Shown here one piece after another: positions 50,168 through 60,429 of a stretch of 64,000 bases of DNA. The stretch comes from Hirundichthys speculiger (taxonomy: Eukaryota > Chordata > Actinopteri > Beloniformes > Exocoetidae): NCBI GenBank assembly GCA_018398805.1, contig JAGFBZ010000577.1, positions 186,001 through 250,000 of the forward strand, in the 5' to 3' direction. The notes beneath the pieces were generated by a model, which saw nothing but the letters and a program-made list of their open reading frames with translations, ran no database searches and was not told the origin of the DNA. Every line of letters starts with the position of its first letter. Positions within the stretch are counted from its first letter, which is position 1. The translations under genes were made by a program, and so were the position numbers.

Positions 50168-51791
50168 TCACTCTTCCTCCCATACAAGTTGATTGTGTGG
50201 ATTCTCACAATTTTGAACTTGACATGGTCCACAAGCAGGCATGCATGGCAATCCGTATCGTCTGCAACTACAGTGGTGTGTTCGGCAGGCGGTTTTGCAG
50301 TTACAGTGGACCATATGTAGGAGGCTTTCTGGGGCAGCAGTTATATCAGTCATAACTGGCACAAAGTGATTGTCCCTTTTCATCCCCAATCAACTGGATT
50401 CATGCCACTCTCCATTTGAGTCCACACCATGACCTGGTAATAAACCCTTTGGCAGTGATATTTAGTCGAGGACTCTGTAGGAGGGAGATGCTCTGGGTTG
50501 ACAAATGATTTGGCAGACACAATTTTCTTATTCAGAAGTTTGTAGCGCAAAGACGCAAGAGAATCTGTACTCCTGCCACCAAACATAACTGCCATCGCCT
50601 CTCTCCCATGGTCTTCTATGACATTGTTTGCTTGATTTGGGAGCAGAAACTCATTTGCACAGGTCTGAATGGTTGACTCACCCTTCACAAGCTTCTGGAA
50701 CACTGTCTTTTTGCCAACACCAAAAATGCGCGAAGTTGTGTCACATCCTGTGTAAGCATGAACAAACAGCATCTGAGAACACAAGTCTCTACCCAGGACT
50801 TTTTTAATCTCGCTGATGTCATACACTTTTGTGTCCTTGGATTTGTCCGAACGGAAATAGAGGCCTCTATTGTTCGTCTCTGCATAGTGTAGAAGAAGAA
50901 CGAGCAAATCTGTGTCTTCCCCTATCAAGGTTGTGGACTGATGTTGTGACGCCTTGATTGCAACCTTGACAATTTCCACGTCTGCATCCCCCGGTGCATT
51001 GATAACAGTGCAGCCCTTTTTCTGCAGTTCCTCGGTGACTAGCATAATAAGCCCTCGTTTGTTAGAAGATACAGAGAGGAAGTCATCCTTTCTTCCCACA
51101 AACTTGGTTTGTGCAGTAAAGCTAATGACTGGGTGGGTGATTTGGCCACGTCGCTGATGGGTATTGTCTTTGATGGAAGGAGTGTCACTATAGCCATCAA
51201 AAACCACAGCTGCTTTACCATAATGGTTTAAAGTAAAGTCGGCATAAGACTGCAATGGCACCATAACTGTCACCACTTTTCCATGGCAAGCGATGAATCA
51301 GGGAGCCACCGTCAAGGACATACTGTTCAGTTGGTGGGATCGAATCCAGTATAGTTTTGTTTGATTCCTTGCTTGACAGTTCAGCCACTGCCTGTGCTAA
51401 TTGGGGTTTGTCAGCCTTACGCAATATTGCTTTGGCTTCAAACAGAGCTGCAGGGAATGGGCTGAGCTCATAGGTCATTACCTCTTCCAGTGAAAGGTCT
51501 CCAGTTTGTGACATAATGATAAATCGCTGGAACAAGAGGGCAGGATCTATTTTTCGGTCATGGGAAACTTTGACACTAGACTCATCTGCAAGGGTTTTTA
51601 CCCGGTCTTTTCGTTTGAATGAGATCCCAAAAATGGGGTTTCCAACCTTTTTTTCAATGATCTCATTGCCGACAGTCTCAAACTCATGCACATTCACGTC
51701 TGCTTGGGTGACAACACCAGTCACAATGTTTCTCAGAGATGGATCTGGAGAGAATGGTTTGAATGTGCTAAGCATTTCTTTGATCTTGTTG
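50168..51791 (-). pseudogene. XPG/FEN1-like nuclease with C-terminal CXC domain
   Basis: A minus-strand frame starts after a CTCCAG acceptor-like site at 51792. The N-terminal part contains KIDPALLFQRFIIMSQTGDL and YELSPFPAALFEAK, then YVLDGGSLIHRLPW, which sits where XPG-N begins. Next come VVFDGYSDTPSIKD, an XPG-I-like APGDADVEIVKVA (51000-50960), GEDTDLLVLLL (50922-50890) and a helix-two-turn-helix-like block HAYTGCDTTSRIFGVGKK (50760-50707). These correspond in order to the acidic and DNA-binding motifs of 5' nucleases. The end (50305-50207) has nine cysteines spaced as in tesmin/TSO1 CXC domains, which bind DNA. At least two one-base shifts break it, near 51250 and near 50380, where a TGG codon seems to have lost a base. 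Related proteins of unclear function are common in invertebrates and fish. The function here is unknown. Confidence 0.65.
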
Positions 51792-51801
51792 CTGGAGTGC
51801 A

Positions 51802-51836
51802 CACCCACACACACCCACACACACCCACACACACTT
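51802..51836. repeat. (ACACACCC)n minisatellite
   Basis: About four units of ACACACCC directly upstream of the nuclease coding block. The start of the gene may have been lost where this tract expanded. Confidence 0.9.
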
Positions 51837-52058
51837 GTCTAGTCTTTTAAGCTTGAAACAGGAGTCCATTTCATAGTTTTAATAGAGTCACACAAATATA
51901 TATGGGATTTCACAATGATCTAATTTTATCTCTGTCATTTGGGCAAGTCCACTGGATTCAGAAGCCATGAAAACATAGGGTTAGATACAAATAATATGTT
52001 TCTATGATAAATAATGAAGGAGTTAGGCGATTTTTATGTTTTTTTTCTGGCCATGGAT

Positions 52059-52179
52059 GCCATCTTGAAAATAACACCTTTCGGGTGGTCAGACTTTGGT
52101 AAACTTTTAGTATGTTATTCAGGACACCTAACACTACAAAAAACAGTTGAGAAACCTTTTGTGTCAATTTTTTTAGGGT
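52059..52179 (-). repeat. Right terminal inverted repeat of nuclease transposon
   Basis: Partner of 49782-49902. The outermost bases are AGGGT at 52175-52179. Together the pair could form a long stem. Confidence 0.85.
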
Positions 52180-52184
52180 AAGGT

Positions 52185-52449
52185 GCTTTTTTTTCATAAC
52201 TGCCCTCGCCTAACAGGATCACCAATCATCTCATGGTCAGTGTTGATCTGTCCCTTGCCAAATTGACAGGAATATAACCTGGAACTTCACATGAGGTTCA
52301 GCTTGTTGAAATTCTTCCCCGTTTTGTCTTCAGCCTCACTATAAATCAGCGTCTTCCAAGTCAGTGGGAGTTTGTACAGTAGCTTCAAAACTGGAAGCTT
52401 AAATGCAGCATAATGACCAGTTTCTAGCAGTGCTGCCACCCAGTGGATA
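52185..52449 (-). pseudogene. THAP-like remnant, copy C, interrupted by Tigger
   Basis: On the minus strand the text CAGATCAACACTGACCATGA, GGTGATCCTGTTAGG and the block before it match the CHF-region ends of copies A and B. CTGCCACCCAGTGGATA at the right matches the 5' flank of copy B. The zinc-binding Cys-His pair is degraded to CQF. The copy is cut at TA (52448-52449) by the Tigger-like element and seems to resume at 54367. Confidence 0.45.
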
Positions 52450-54366
52450 GGGGAGAGTGAGGTAATGTGAGACGGTTTTTACATATCAGTTAAATTTATG
52501 TATCTATAAAAATAACACATTTCTCATTCATTTAGGATGTTTCCTAAGAACGGATATGATCAGAATGTTTTCTGGATAAAGACGATGAAAAGATGACCGT
52601 TTTTAAAAAAGTGGTCAAGTTTCTCATTTTACCCCAGCTATGGGGTAAACTGAGACAAAGCCCAGATTTCATAGGAATAAAGTGATCCTGTTAGGGGTAA
52701 AATGATCCACTTACTTTTTCCCCACTCTGGAGGCGAAAGCAAAGTATTATTCAAAAATGTTTTATTCACCATTCAAATGAGAGAAAAGAACAACCTCCAC
52801 AGTAGAGGAACTCAGATTAGGAAACCTTTACTCCGTAGCGAGGCCTTCCACATTCCAGCCCTGAAGGTTGCACGGAAAAATGAAGAGTTGCTCTCTTCGC
52901 GTGGTCCCTCCAAGCTTTGTAGGTTGTGGCAGCTTCCTCATAACATTGCTTTTAGGAACATGTGCCACATCCTTTTGCTTCATGGCAGAAATGGGCCTCT
53001 GCCACATTTTCCAGTTTCCCTGGATTCTTCTCAGGAGCTGTATGAGTATTTCATCGCCGTCAGCACTCTCAACCTTACCGATATAATGGATATTCCTGAC
53101 TTTGGTTGCAAAATTGACCATGACAAAGACACCCCGTGATCCATTTTTCCCGGTTGACCTCCCTCAGGCTCGGATCTTTCATTGTCAGATGCTTCATGGA
53201 GTGGCACAGGAACATCACTTTCTTCAGAGCTGCTGTCTGTGATTCTCCTTTGGATCGGTTCCTTTTTCTTTTTTTTTTTTTTGAATTTTCTCTTCCAGTT
53301 TCTTTCACCTTTCTTCAAAAGCTTTTTCAAGTGCCTGCATCTCAGGAGTATCAGTGAGGATGGTGGTCTTTACATGCTTCTGTGTGGTTTGTTTTCTGGG
53401 CGTGGACTTTGGAAGTGCAATGATTTCCTGTGGGAAGATCATCCTTAGTAACCATAGAAAATTACTCATGATGTCTTGCATACCCTGGCTCACCTGCACA
53501 CTGCGTCTCTTTCCAATTAGCAGGTATGAGGACATGGTTCTTTTCTGCATATTCAAATACCAGTGTGCGGCACTTAGCTGGAGAGAGGCCATAGGACTGT
53601 TCAGCAAGTTCTTTCAGGTGTTTAGGAAAGTTCTTCCTCCATCTCATCAGTGAAAATTCTCTTTGCCTGGGCCACTGAACCCCAGGCCACTGTAAGAATG
53701 TCCCCCCTCTCATTTTTTCTTATAAATCTTAGGAGGCTTGACTTGTCAATATTTCGATCCCTTGAAACACTTCTTAAGGACTTCTTTTACTCATGACCTC
53801 AGTGGCTGTACTCTCCATCTGTTCAAGGGCGGTTTTGCCCAAGGTTGTCTTCCTGTTGTATTTCCTTGACATGATGGACTTTTCATACTGTTTAAGACAT
53901 GAAAAACAAAACTTACCTTTTGTCCTACTTTGCCTCCAGGGGAAAAGTGAGACAGTAACTTACTTTCCCCCATGGCATTTGTCTCAGTTTAAGCCACCAC
54001 CACTTTTTTTTGTTAAAACAACCTCTCTGTGCAATTCAGGCCAATCTTTAGTTAGCAGCATCACATCTTTTTAAAAGTTGATAGTTCAACAATATATGGG
54101 ATGAGTTTGTCCGCTTGAATCAATTACTTTTAGCACCAGAGTTGATTTTGTTGAAAACCGAAAAATGTACCTTTACATCCCAAAAATGTATTTTTTAACA
54201 AAACACATGCTAACCACAGCATAATTGGAGTCACGGTCTTCATGGCCAAGGTGAAAATGGACGGGCCTTGAAAATCAGTCGCTCAAATGACCACAGGTGT
54301 GTCCAATTGCTTAGATACAGGGGGTGTCTCACATTACCTGATGTTTCACAATACCTCATTCTCCCC
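52450..54366 (-). mobile_element. Pogo/Tigger-like element, catalytic core deleted
   Basis: TA dinucleotides flank the element (52448-52449 and 54367-54368), the target duplication of the Tc1/mariner/pogo superfamily. The left end GGGGAGAGTGAGGTAATGTG and the right end, read inward, GGGGAGAATGAGGTATTGTG match at 18 of 20 positions. It encodes minus-strand transposase fragments. It interrupts THAP-like copy C. At 1.9 kb it is shorter than full fish elements of this type. Confidence 0.85.
52828..53872 (-). pseudogene. Tigger/pogo-like transposase lacking the DDE core
   Basis: The reading starts at an ATG (53870-53872) with MSRKYNRKTT, the usual start of pogo/Jerky-like proteins, just after a short intron with GTAAGT and TTAAACAG ends. 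A psq-type helix-turn-helix remnant follows (LKELAEQSYGLSPAKCRTL, near 53620-53560). Then the sequence jumps to the region beyond the catalytic domain: IIALPKSTPRKQTTQ, ILTDTPEMQALEKAFEE, a Lys-rich tract, SSSEESDVP, and finally MVNFATKVRNIHYIGKVES and NVMRKLPQPTKLGGTTRR. The DDE domain of about 200 residues is absent. Several frameshifts and stops are present. It could still code for a DNA-binding fragment in principle, but the breaks make this unlikely. Confidence 0.75.
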
Positions 54367-54369
54367 TAC

Positions 54370-54730
54370 CATTTTTGCAGTACTGGGGTTACCCCCATTC
54401 AACCAGCGTTGTTTCCATCACTTTTTGAAATGTGTGACACAAAGCGAATAGAAAAAAAAAAGACAAAAAAAAAAAAACACTGGATGCAGGCAACAGAGGT
54501 TAACTTATTGGCCATATTGTGCTCCTTTTTTTTTTTTAATGCATCCTCTCTCTCTAAGTTCAAAGAGTATCATGGATGAACATGGTATTGTACAGCCATA
54601 TTCTCAGTATGTTTTCCCTCCCATTAGATCTGGGAATGTCAAGTCAGCAGTGCATTTGTATTTTTTTTGGATGGATAGATAAGCACTTCATGGAAGTCTG
54701 TTTTATTAAAAAAGGTGCCAGTATACTTCC
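54370..54730. other. Unannotated stretch
   Basis: Starts with the probable continuation of THAP-like copy C, then A and T runs at 54452-54477 and 54526-54538. No gene is supported. Confidence 0.4.
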
Positions 54731-54740
54731 TGTTTACCAG

Positions 54741-54804
54741 GAAGACTAAAACTCAGAAGCTTGATGCTGCAGTGCTAGACGTTCATGAGTCTGAACTGTC
54801 AGGG
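54741..54804 (+). CDS. Candidate internal exon, unidentified
   Basis: The acceptor CTTCCTGTTTACCAG is followed by 64 bases and a strong donor GGG|GTAAGT. The open frame reads KTKTQKLDAAVLDVHESELS and is compositionally like a real protein. Phase is 2 at entry and 0 at exit. No neighbouring plus-strand exon joins it within the window, so the gene would extend through large introns. I do not recognise the protein. Confidence 0.35.
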
Positions 54805-54965
54805 GTAAGTCATTTGACTATTACACTTCCACTATTTGCTAAGGTGTATTGCTTGAGAACCCCACCAGTCCTTGGACTCAAAAGTAATCAAAGGAATTAA
54901 CCAGATTCTCCACTGTCAGCCTGGACTCTCAGTCATGGTTTGAAATATGTGGCACATTTACTCAT

Positions 54966-55419
54966 CTGTGAGGATTTTGGAAGATTGGACCCAAACGCAG
55001 GGCAGAGACAGAGGTAATGGTTTAACACTTTATTGCAATATGCTAGTTGAAGTATGAGGGTTGGTCTCTGAGGCTGGCGGATGGGAGTATTCCAAGGTGA
55101 GGAATTTGCACAGGGTGAAGAGTCCCAGTACGTGAGCCTGGAAATACTTGACAAGAGAAAGCAAAGGTTAATTCTGGCAGCAAAATAGGATTTCAATCTG
55201 AAGTTCCTTGACTTGACTTGACTTGACTTGAGTTATGATGAGCAGATGAGACACAGGTGTGCCAGGTCCCATCTCCAATTAGCTGAGGAGCCCATCTACA
55301 GAAAAACATTCATGCCAAACTCCAAGAGAGGGAGAGGGAGAGAAAGAGAAAGACCGCAACCAACCCGAGCCCAAGAGCCCAAGCTAGGTGGTAAATCATA
55401 ACACATCCTGCTCTCACAG
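54966..55419. mobile_element. Non-autonomous repeat with CTGTGAG ends
   Basis: Left CTGTGAGGATTTTGG and right, read inward, CTGTGAGAGCAGGATG suggest imperfect inverted ends. The interior has GACCCAAACGCAGGGCAGAG and CACTTTATTGCAATATG, as in many fish repeats and similar in style to 4580-5438. (CTTGA)n lies at 55208-55235. Confidence 0.4.
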
Positions 55420-55424
55420 CACCA

Positions 55425-58400
55425 TTCCTAAAGCTAAAGCTCACGATACATACCTGTGAAATGAAAAAGAGGGATGCCAAAGTTAATACATCAGACTGAA
55501 ACTGATACAGTTGTATTTTGGATTGTTAAGAGGGGCTATGTAATATTAAAACTGCATTTTGGGGCCTTATTGTATAAAGTTGGTTCATAAGTCCATGACT
55601 TATGCTTTAGATTCTGGTCTATTGAAGGCCACAGTTTCTATTATTGTTCTGCCTCCACCAAGTCTGCTAAGTTTTGACTCCATCTAGAGAACTTATCCCA
55701 AGGTCCTGATGTTTTCATGTGATGTTTAAGGACGGCTGTTTCCTACTGGCAACTTGTCATTTTCAATCATTCTGCATTCTGTGATGTGAGTTAATCGATT
55801 TTGTATACCAACTGGAGAATAAACCCACTGTGCACGTACGTCGTGGTCAGTGCATTGTTTAACTGCCAATTGACTGCCTCACTAGAACACATTATAGTGT
55901 ATAGACTTATAAATAGATATAACCCAAATTTCTAAATTACAGGCTATAAAGGAAATCCTGGGGGATTAACAGGACAAACTTTTACTTCTTTAACCACTGA
56001 TCTCTTCGAGGATGACTGTGAATTTAGAATTTAGACTATAACATCAAAAAAACAACTGTGAAGGAGCTGGAAATCACAAATGAGAGTTCTTCGGGCAATA
56101 AATTTTGAAAATCATTATTGGACCATTCTCCAAAACCAACTGGAAGAGCAGTACAAGTTACTTTCAAGATAACCATTTGTGATGACTCATGTCATCCTTA
56201 GCAGCCTCTTGGGGTGGCTTGTGTGATTTCACCCTAAATGATGACAGTCCACAGTGCATATAGACAAGGTGCTCCACCACAGTGTTATGTGATCTTTGGA
56301 GAAGATCTAGCATTGAGTGTGGTTGTTCTTAGCTTACTAACCAGTTGCTCATAACCTTGTGAGCATCAAAATGGTGTGTTTTAAAGTCTTTTTTTTTTTT
56401 CAGTTGGTAAATCAACAAATTATGCTAATACCAATTGTGAGGCTAACCATTAACATAGGTTCAGTTAAGCTATTTAGGCTAATTAGCGTCATTGTTAAGC
56501 TTCATTTGGAATAAGTTAATAATTTCTTGGTCTATCTGCTTTGCTGTGTTCTGCACCTTATTTACTTGGCTGTGAGGAGACTGCACTGTAAATGTTATGT
56601 GTTTACCACTGTATACATCTTTATGTATAGCTAGCTGGGTCACCTACTTGATTTGTAACCTGTAAAGAGGGAGAAAAACGCGAGCGGTGTTGCAAAATTC
56701 ATTTGAATGTAATATATGTATATTTTCATTTTGTATCGCAGTTTGACTTATTGTTGACAACCTCAGTAAATTACACCCAATCTGGAGTCAAAGATACTGA
56801 CTCCTTTTGTTTTTCTCTGTCCAACAAAAGCAACATATCTCCCAGGACAGAAGACCAAAGATTCCAACATTTCATTATAAAGTTCCATAATGGAGAGAAA
56901 ATAAGAACAGAATAAAAAAAAAGAGAGTTCTTTGGGCCTTTTTGTCACAAACAGCTAAAACACAGCAACGTGCATCAAAATATTCAAAGAAAGTGACTGA
57001 ATAACAGATCCCCTCAACAGAAGAACATTTTAAAACATTTTAAAAAGGCATTTCACAACATGGCATGATTGCACAAGTAAACAATAAAGCAACCTAGCTA
57101 ACACTAGCTTTGTGTTTCCCATGGATGCTGAGAACTGCATTTGCCGGCCTGCACAAGGGCAGTCTTGAAAGTTTTGCAACAGAATTGTTATTCGCAGGGA
57201 TACACAATGCACTACAAAGGCAATTATGAAATGCACCATAAAATGAAAGCCAGGCCGCCAAAAATGATGCCAACAAGAGACCACACTGAGCAACTTCTCA
57301 GTCAGCCCAAACTATGCCCTGCCACAGTCATGGTAGTCTGCAAGGCCAGTGGTGCTGCTCTTTGCTCACTGAAGTTTAAATGCAGTTAAAAAAAAAAAAA
57401 CAGAGGAGGAAAAAGTGCTTTCCTTCACAGTATTTTCAAATTTATGAGCAGTAGTCGTTAGATGTTTATGACTATAGTATTTACTTATTTTTACATCTAT
57501 GCATTGCAGAAAGGTTGTATGGTAATTTGTTGGGATTTGTTCAAAATTTAGCTAGTGATAATCCCAAAGTTAGCATAATCCAGTACGGTCCTAGATGTGG
57601 TACAGCTGACGAACAATTACCATTAAAACTCCAGGCTGATCATTGCCACGTAATTTAGCACAGCAGGGGTGATAACAATTATGAAACTGTACTGAGATAA
57701 ATAAAAGTCCTTTTTTTCAAATGACCCAAAATCACACAGAACCACAGTGACATTATCAAAACCCATTGCTTCTGCCTCTAATATGATTATGTTTCATTTG
57801 TATAGCCAACACATGACATGCTGAGTTCCGGACATTTAACCACATTAAAAAAATTGTAACTGAAGCCAGCCATGACTTCCAAATTACACATCAATAACTG
57901 GGTTCCAGACTGGAGGGAAACAAGTAAAATCATGTTAACAAGTCTTAGATACAGCAGCAGTACACGGATGCCCCCATAAAAGACATTTTTCTAAGGTTTA
58001 TTTGGTAAACATGAGTCAGTACTCTTTCGGAGACAAGAATAAAAGACACTTGATTAGGTTGTCATCTCGGTTTCACTCTCTGTATTGAAGCCTTTCTTTG
58101 ACAAAATGTAGAATATGAATAGAGGGGAAAATGGGATCCTGCTCAAACTGCAACATATGAAAACATCTATGCCTTGAGAGTCAGATGTGTGTGTCTTTAC
58201 AGAATAAATATCTGATACTCTGGACTCTTTGTGATGAAAGGTCCATTTGTTTTATAAATTCAGCAAACATGACAAAATCATTGCCAATCCAGTTTCCTCG
58301 AAAACTATTAAAACATCAAGAGGTGGTATTGTCTGAAACGACTGCGGATACATCATAGAAAGCTGGCAGAAGAAAAAAGGGGGCTAGCATTCCTAAAATT
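55425..58400. other. Gene-free stretch
   Basis: No supported element or exon. T run at 56389-56401 and A run at 57388-57400. Some open frames of 60-90 codons on both strands at 57030-57390 lack splice or family support. Confidence 0.4.
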
Positions 58401-58405
58401 ATTAC

Positions 58406-58496
58406 CTTCTTATCGCGCTTATAGCCTGAGGCACCTTGAACACTGGGCACTGCTTCCCGAAAGGATTCCAGAAACAAAACAATGCGCAGTATCCAC
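58406..58496 (-). CDS. Candidate internal exon, unidentified
   Basis: Minus strand: the acceptor CTCCTGCTTTTTGGCTCAG is followed by 91 bases and AAG|GTAATA. The open frame reads WILRIVLFLESFREAVPSVQ and then GASGYKRDKK. Exit phase is 0, which would suit entry into the exon at 46072 on the same strand, but other exons may lie between. I do not recognise the sequence. Confidence 0.3.
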
Positions 58497-58678
58497 CTGA
58501 GCCAAAAAGCAGGAGAGATCCCACTCAATTTATTCCGCCTTCAGGATGTGTGGAGAGAAATCGCTAATATTCATTGACCCCTTTGTAAACGAGACAACAA
58601 GGTAGCGAGTATTTGACTCAGTCCAAGGTAAAGCATAAAAAGCGCATGAGAGGCATGGAATAAAAGAGGTATTGTTAC

Positions 58679-58742
58679 CTCAGGAAGCAGCAAAGGTAGG
58701 ATTTGCCATATTGCCGTAGGGTTTAGTCCGTATTGTCTTTGC
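58679..58742 (-). CDS. Possible exon, unidentified
   Basis: Minus strand: acceptor-like CTTCAATACCACAG, then 64 bases reading QRQYGLNPTAIWQILPLLLP, and GAG|GTAACA. It does not join in frame directly to the exon at 58496, so at least one of the two is wrong or an intermediate exon exists. Confidence 0.15.
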
Positions 58743-58749
58743 CTGTGGT

Positions 58750-60265
58750 ATTGAAGATATTTTCAAGCACACCTTGCACTGTACTTTATGGAAACCTTGA
58801 GCTGTTGCAGCCAAGTGAGTGAGACCAATAAAATCCTGCAGTTAGTTTTACAGAAGTCTAATGAGTGCAAAATGAGGTAGGATCATCCAAGACGGTTAGG
58901 CAAATGGATAAGAATTTGTTCATGTGGTTGTATTGGTTGTATTTGGTCAAAAGATTTGTTGACTAGGATTTAACCAACTAAAAATTACGCTAGTTTAGCT
59001 GGGCCTGAAGTAAGCTATGGACGAGAGTATTAAATTAGTTTTAAGCTTCTCAACGGCTTCTTTGGTTTCCCTGGTGAAGAATTTGACCAATGAGACGTGT
59101 GGCACCAGTGATCATGAGAAGATCTTTCTGAAAACCTCTGAAAAAGATTTTCAAGCGCTTGTGGCAGCTGCAAGCAAATGGTGTCAAGCTCTGAATATCT
59201 GACCTCACTGTGGTTACAACCTCTCAAAATAATTGCTGCAGAAGAAAATGTGTTACACAAGCTGATCAATAATCTACAAAAGAATTTGAGAAAATGCAAA
59301 AAAAAAATTTTTTTCCAACTGACACAGAGCTTCAGGCACACAGTTGTATGCAAAAGTCATTTAGGATTTTTATTTATTGTTCTAATGATCTGATCATGGT
59401 GTGTTGTAGTTTTAGATAAAATGCAACCTTGGAGAAACAACACATGCTTGTGGAAAGAGGGGGAGAGATGTGACAGTGTGGGGTCCTGTCACTATACCTC
59501 CAATTGATCATGCGTCCTGGCTACTTGGCCAGGGGGAGGAATATCCCTTTGGCTGACTGGTAAGCGTGGATTTTGGCCAGAAACTTCAAATTCCGCTGTC
59601 TGGAATATACCTTTGCATTATGCAAGACACACAAACCCTAAAGCCCAGGAGAAGAACTATTGAGCCACCCGACCCCGCTTAAGCATTGTGATTTCCCTGA
59701 TGAAGAACATCAAAGCCACTATACAACAACCTGACAAGCAATTTTAACAGGTAATTTAAAATAGCAATTAAATTCACTAACTCAGGCTGAGTGGCCTTTT
59801 GCATTGTTCTGAATTTAAATGAGAAGGTCAGACCATTTCCAAACTGACTGGTCGTAGCTGAAGTATTTTTTTTTTGTCATTCTCATAATTTGTAAAATAA
59901 TGTTCTAAGGCACTAAAGATTGATGGAGGCAAAAATATTTGTTCCATCTCTGCTGTGGGCCAAGGTTTAAAAAGCTTCGCAGCTATTTAAAGATGAGCAT
60001 GCACTGCTGTGCTCTAGTTATTTGTCTGCATGTTGGTGGACACCACTGATGGCAAAATCATCACTGTCATCAAAATTTCTCTACTTCGAAAGATTGTTTC
60101 TTTTCATACAATGACAGTGGGCATTTTCAGGTCTCCTGTCAGTGGTAGGGTTGATGTTTGTTGTTGCTATAACAGCTCCTTAACAGCCTCATAGAACGTG
60201 ATGAAACCATTGTTAAAGCAAGACATACATTTGTTTAGGATGCTGTATTGCTTTTCTTACAATCA
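58750..60265. other. Gene-free stretch
   Basis: A plus-strand open frame at 59017-59202 has an ordinary amino-acid mix but no splice sites or family match. Nothing else is recognisable. Confidence 0.4.
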
Positions 60266-60278
60266 TGACATGGAGAAT

Positions 60279-60419
60279 TAGGGGTGCAACGGTACAGGTG
60301 GCTCACGGTACAGTCCGTACCGCGGTTTCTGTGTCACGGTTTCGGTACAGATTCGGTACAGTTCCCGTGCAGGTCGTACCGAACCGTACCGTATTTTACT
60401 GAGTACCGTCGCATCCCTA
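60279..60419. mobile_element. hAT MITE (141 bp)
   Basis: An exact 8-bp duplication TGGAGAAT flanks it (60271-60278 and 60420-60427). The ends are TAGGGGTGCAACGGTAC and, read inward, TAGGGATGCGACGGTAC. Words of the GGTACAG, CGGTAC and CCGTACC type repeat in both orientations, so most of the element can fold on itself. This ending is known from fish hAT families. Confidence 0.9.
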
Positions 60420-60429
60420 TGGAGAATAC

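Larger units (their letters stand above)
49782..52179 (-). mobile_element. DNA transposon carrying an XPG/FEN1-like nuclease gene
   Basis: Inverted copies of about 121 bp, nearly identical, bound the element: 49782-49902 and 52059-52179. Both start ACCCTAAAAAAATTGACACA when read inward. Weaker inverted similarity continues for roughly another 80 bp. Between them lies one minus-strand gene with nuclease and CXC domains, and no DDE transposase that I can see. The target duplication is not clear: the 8-bp flanks ATGGTTTG and AAGGTGCT match at only four positions. The element is about 2.4 kb, so it may be an internally deleted copy of a larger transposon whose other genes are lost. Its right end abuts a THAP-like remnant. 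Confidence 0.75.

Noticed and set aside
51800..51832. Cys/Val-rich N terminus of the nuclease
   Set aside because: It is translated from the ACACACCC repeat; the likely exon start is at 51791.
50954..51842. Plus-strand open frames opposite the nuclease gene
   Set aside because: They are shadows of the minus-strand coding region, which has clear motifs.
49771..52190. 8-bp target duplication of the nuclease transposon
   Set aside because: The flanks match at only four of eight positions, so no duplication is claimed.
59017..59202. Plus-strand gene of 61 codons
   Set aside because: No splice sites, no upstream signals and no family match, although its composition is ordinary.
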